This document shows, piece after piece, positions 57,272 to 60,566 of a stretch of 60,566 nucleotides of DNA. The DNA is from an uncultured Alphaproteobacteria bacterium. Its GTDB lineage: Bacteria > Pseudomonadota > Alphaproteobacteria > UBA3830. A program made the translations under genes and the position numbers. Within the stretch, counting starts at the first letter, position 1. Each line of letters begins with the position of its first letter. The notes below the pieces were generated by a model. That model worked only from the letters and a program-made list of their open reading frames with translations. It did no database searches and had not been told where the DNA came from. Location: positions 1-60,566 of the forward strand of contig CALXQM010000013.1 of the NCBI GenBank assembly GCA_944390765.1, in the 5' to 3' direction.

Positions 57272-58306
57272 TTATGTAATATTATTAATAAAATTAATTT
57301 TAGCTTTTTTTAGTTCTTCTATATTTTTAGAACCTGTACAAAACATTGCGGTTTTGAGTTCGAATATCATTTCATTTATGAAGATTTCAGCTTTTTCTTC
57401 TGATTTATAAATTGTTTGTAAGAATTTTAAGGCGTTTCCACATAATGAAGCGCCCATAGCTATAGCTTTTGCCATATCAATTCCATTTTTTATACCTCCA
57501 CTTGCGATTAATGTAATGTCTTTAAAATTATTTGATAGAATTTTTAACATTTTTGCGGTGGAATTTCCCCAATTTTTGAAATTTTTAGCCGCCATTTTTA
57601 TTGAAATATTTTGTTGCCTTTGGGCTTCAATACAACTCCAAGAAATAGAACCACTTCCAGCAATATCAATTATTTTTACTCCTGCTTGATATAGTCTATT
57701 GGCTACGTCATAACTAATTCCATATCCTATTTCTTTAACAATGACTGGAACATTCAGTTTATTACATATATTTTCTATTTTTTTCTGTAATCCATAGAAA
57801 TTAGTATTTCCTTCAGGTTGAAAGATTTCTTGTAGAGGGTTTAAATGTAAAACTAAAGCATCTGCTCTTATCATATCAACAGCTTTTTGGCATTCTTCTA
57901 TATTATATCCATAATTTAATTGGACAGCCCCTAGATTTGCTAATATTGGTATATCAGGAGCAAATTTTCTTATATCAAAGCTTGAAATAAAATTGTCGTT
58001 TTCTAATGCTGATCTCTGGCTACCTACAGATAACGCTATTCCAAATTTTTGTGCTAACTTTGCGAGATTTTGATTTATTTTTCTACCTATTTTATTTCCT
58101 CCAGTTATTGGTGAAATTAAAAAAGGATATTTTAACTTTTTCCCCAAAAAAATGACTGTAGTATCGATATCATAATAATTTATTTCTGGTAATGCGTTGT
58201 GTTCAAATTGATAATTATTAAAATCATTAACAAGCTTCGATCGGTTATATCTTTTTAAACACAATGCAATATGCTGAGTTTTCCTTTTATTTATAATATT
58301 CACCAT
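57272..58306 (-). CDS. fni: Type 2 isopentenyl-diphosphate delta-isomerase
   Basis: 344 residues. FMN-dependent IDI-2 motifs: PITGGNKIGRKIN, ALSVGSQRSALEND, VIVKEIGYGIS, GSGSISWS and SGGIKNGIDMAKAIAMGASL. It interconverts IPP and DMAPP for isoprenoids. Rickettsia also carry this type. It overlaps the ferritin-like gene by 20 bases. Confidence 0.95.
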   Translation of the reverse strand: MVNIINKRKTQHIALCLKRYNRSKLVNDFNNYQFEHNALPEINYYDIDTTVIFLGKKLKYPFLISPITGGNKIGRKINQNLAKLAQKFGIALSVGSQRSALENDNFISSFDIRKFAPDIPILANLGAVQLNYGYNIEECQKAVDMIRADALVLHLNPLQEIFQPEGNTNFYGLQKKIENICNKLNVPVIVKEIGYGISYDVANRLYQAGVKIIDIAGSGSISWSCIEAQRQQNISIKMAAKNFKNWGNSTAKMLKILSNNFKDITLIASGGIKNGIDMAKAIAMGASLCGNALKFLQTIYKSEEKAEIFINEMIFELKTAMFCTGSKNIEELKKAKINFINNIT

Positions 58307-58808
58307 TCATTTTATTTCTACTACTTAATTCTTCATCAAATTTAAATACTCCAATATCTGTAGCTTGCATTTTTCTTAATCGATTTAATAAAAAAGTTAT
58401 TTCTGATTCTGCTTCACATTGCTCTTTTAAAAAAGCATGTATAAATTGCTGCGTAACATAATCTTTATCTGCCAATGCTGATTCATAAGTAACAGCTACA
58501 AGTCCGGATAATTTTTGTTCTTGCCGTGATGCTTCTTCAAATATATGAAGTGGAGCTCTCCAATCTTGTCTTAAAGCAGGAATAGGTGATAACTTAAATT
58601 TCGCGCCTCTCATTTCTAAATGTTTTAATATTTTTAAAGCTTTTAATCTGTTAATTTCGTATTTACTAAAACACCAGTCTGCGGAGCCGAATAGCCCCAT
58701 ATCTCTTAAAACGCATGACATTGCAAGATACGCATAAGCCACTAAGAATTCTTCTTGTAGTTGTTTAATTATAGATTCTGATACTCTTTTCCCTATTGCC
58801 ATTGACAT
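58287..58808 (-). CDS. Ferritin-like protein with altered ferroxidase residues
   Basis: 173 residues from ATG 58808. It fits the FtnA four-helix pattern: EEFLVAYAYLAMSCVLRDMG, a second helix with KYEINRLKALKILKHLEMRG, and KEQCEAESEI. The first-helix Glu and the later Glu/Gln ligands seem kept, but the usual EExxH of helix B is replaced (aligned residues Asn and Lys). Iron oxidation may be impaired. Assignment is by eye. Confidence 0.7.
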   Translation of the reverse strand: MSMAIGKRVSESIIKQLQEEFLVAYAYLAMSCVLRDMGLFGSADWCFSKYEINRLKALKILKHLEMRGAKFKLSPIPALRQDWRAPLHIFEEASRQEQKLSGLVAVTYESALADKDYVTQQFIHAFLKEQCEAESEITFLLNRLRKMQATDIGVFKFDEELSSRNKMNGEYYK

Positions 58809-58864
58809 TATAATCACTCTCCTAAATTTTACATGATTATGCCAATAAAAAGTTAATATAATAT

Positions 58865-59083
58865 TTATTTAGATCTAAATGTAATACGCCCTTTAGTAAA
58901 ATCATAGGTAGTCATCTCCACATTGACTTTATCACCAACAAGAACGCGTATTCTATTTTTTTTCATACGTCCTGAAGTATGCGCTAATATAACATGATCA
59001 TTTTCTAACTTTACACGAAACATTGCATTAGGTAATACTTCAATAACTTCTCCAGAAAATTCAATTAAATCTTCTTTTGCCAT
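58865..59083 (-). CDS. infA: Translation initiation factor IF-1
   Basis: 72 residues, the exact usual length. OB-fold pattern [41 protein letters not shown], and the ending KGRITFRSK. It blocks the ribosomal A site during initiation. Monocistronic. Confidence 0.98.
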   Translation of the reverse strand: MAKEDLIEFSGEVIEVLPNAMFRVKLENDHVILAHTSGRMKKNRIRVLVGDKVNVEMTTYDFTKGRITFRSK

Positions 59084-59363
59084 AAAATCTCCATAAAAGT
59101 ATAATCATAATATACTGATAATTGAATTATTACAAGCGGATAAGCAAAAAGTCTGATGTGAAGTTGTGTAAAAATAAACATATAAAAATCAAAAATTTAT
59201 CAATAATAAAGTTTAATTACCAAAATTTTTAGAAAATTTATATTTCGATGTCCTAATAGCCTATATTTCGAGTCATATAAATAAAATTGAGGTTATTAAT
59301 CACAAATCTTTACCAAAAATTAACAAATTATGATTAAGTTTTGAAATAAATAAGAGGTAATCT

Positions 59364-60207
59364 GTGTTAATTTACAAGAAAATTTTGACAAAGAGAACAT
59401 CTGGAGGGGGGGGGTAAATCTCTTTATAAAACAAATAGTTGTCGAATCACATTAAAATCATTTATACAAAAAGTAATTAATATACATCAAAATGCAAAAG
59501 GAGCGATTCTTATAGAATTTGCTTTTTGTATTCCTATTTTAATGATTCTCATTTTCTATATTAAAGATTTATATAGACTAGAAAATATAAAAACTCGAAT
59601 GAGTTTTATTGCTACTAGTATGGTTAATTTATTACAAAACGTTTCGTAAAATCGAGAAGATAAAAAAATCACTATAAGAGATATTCAATATGCAGTTTGT
59701 GCCTCTTATTTAAACTTTTTCCCCGGAATCACAATGTATAATACGAGTAGTTGTCATTCTGTTTTTGGTTATGCTCCTCTTGTATTAATCGTTTGCGTAA
59801 AAGGAAATAATGATGCAACAGCAAGCGTAATATGGCAAAGGCGTATTCATTTTGCTACAACCGCTTATTCTCCAAAAGAAGTTAGTGTAAATAGTACAAT
59901 TAACTACCCGTATAATTTAAGACATTTAATAAAAATACTCAATAATGTCATTCCATCTAAAATTTATCCTACTTTGACGATAGAACCTGGAGAAACGAAA
60001 ATAATTATAGAATGTTCATTACTTTATAAACATTTTACAGATCCTTATTATTTTACAGATGGAAGGCTAACATCCTCAGTTTCTCCTAGAGAAGCATTTG
60101 GATTCTATTTGCTATCAAATCTACCACATATGGAAGAAGCGTATTTTCAATCTGTTATTATTTTTACTCCTAAAGTTGGATTGTTTTCCGAAACACCGCC
60201 TAAATAG
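59364..60207 (+). pseudogene. TadE-like protein, broken at a G9 tract and by an internal stop
   Basis: Paralogue of the gene at 636-1464. A GTG at 59364 has AGAGG six bases upstream. The frame reaches a G9 run (59406-59414) and then a TAA at once; with eight G it would read GGTAAATCTCTTTATAAA and continue to the TadE motif GAILIEFAFCIPILMI. The downstream frame meets TAA at 59647-59649, where the paralogue has CAA (Gln), flanked by matching residues (QNVS, then NREDKKIT). After that it is open to 60207 and ends ETPPK. Full reading would give about 280 residues. The nonsense codon makes this copy more likely inactive. Confidence 0.65.
59406..59414 (+). repeat. Homopolymer G9 tract in the second TadE-like gene
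   Basis: Nine G, 14 codons after the GTG start, immediately before TAAATCTCTTTATAAA, a sequence shared with the first copy. Together with 1420-1428 it is the only long G/C run in the window. Confidence 0.9.
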
Positions 60208-60229
60208 CCTTGTTATTACAGCTTTTTTA

Positions 60230-60318
60230 GCGTCCCTGCGAGGAGCGGGGTAACATGGTAATCCATTGCGACTACTTATCCAGCGTCATTACGAGGAACA
60301 AAGCGACGTGGCAATTTT
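60230..60318 (+). repeat. Two family-1 dispersed repeats
   Basis: Units at about 60230-60264 (CTGCGAGGAGCGGGGTAACA) and 60283-60314 (ATTACGAGGAACAAAGCGAC). Beyond them, 60320-60566, I see no gene; the last 100 bases are unusually G-rich and C-poor. Confidence 0.75.
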
Positions 60319-60566
60319 AAAACACAAAACTATATAGATTGCGTCTCTCTATCTTTTTTAATTATTATGCTAAAGTCCCTTTATTTTAGGAATCACATAG
60401 ATTCCACTTATTATTGATATGGAAAATATAGAAAAGAAAAAATAATTATAAGTAGGGGTTGACAAGTGGGGTGGGTAAGGGATATAAGGTGAGGTACGGT
60501 CATTGAAATAGTGAATGGAGAGAGGATATGTGGATGGCACGTAAGAGGCCGGAGACATATTGAACT

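Overview
The window looks like part of the chromosome of an AT-rich, host-associated alphaproteobacterium, probably Rickettsiales or Holosporales-like. This rests on the low GC content, a circularly permuted (two-piece) tmRNA gene, a complete isc operon followed by an Rsm22-type methyltransferase, a type 2 isopentenyl-diphosphate isomerase, queuosine salvage instead of full synthesis, a secreted patatin phospholipase and many small signal-peptide proteins of unknown function. The genus cannot be fixed from the sequence alone. Translation uses the standard code (TGG for Trp, TGA as stop), and TTG and GTG starts are fairly common.

Layout. 1-6200: a terminator from an upstream gene, a dispersed-repeat patch, a TadE-like gene broken at a run of nine G, a long secreted coiled-coil protein and three secreted proteins on the minus strand. 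6292-13113: an MFS transporter, a sensor kinase whose H-box histidine is Asn, a secreted beta-rich protein and an atypical response regulator, with three composite repeat blocks between them. 13473-16306: psd-pssA-potD-like operon ending in a 55-residue lipoprotein that is easy to miss. 16451-20976: secreted proteins, rubrerythrin, an Hcp-like protein and a parvulin lipoprotein. 21000-25751: two tandem GT25 glycosyltransferases with N-terminal signals, then a lipoprotein secretin and two prepilin-like proteins. 25804-33564: spoT, permuted ssrA, a HIT protein, and rimP-nusA-infB-rbfA. 33906-41386: rpsF-rpsR, patatin, glyQS, accD, an IHF/HU gene and two secreted proteins. 41505-48577: yhhQ-tgt-tamA-tamB. 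48716-54949: iscS-iscU-iscA-hscB-hscA-fdx-rsm22-mnmA. 55078-59083: three secreted proteins, fni, a ferritin-like protein and infA. 59364-60207: a second TadE-like gene, again with a run of nine G and also a nonsense codon. The window ends in repeats.

How the parts fit. The core genes form coherent modules: translation (nusA operon, rpsFR, glyQS, infA, tmRNA), phospholipid synthesis (pssA, psd, accD), outer-membrane assembly (tamAB), Fe-S and tRNA-thiolation chemistry (isc to mnmA) and tRNA queuosine salvage (yhhQ, tgt). Between them lie islands rich in secreted proteins of unknown family, several bordered by dispersed repeats. The most striking signal is the pair of TadE-like paralogues at opposite ends of the window. 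Each carries a G9 tract just after a well-placed non-ATG start, and each would be read in frame only with one G fewer (or two more). This suggests phase variation or transcript slippage controlling a surface or pilus component.
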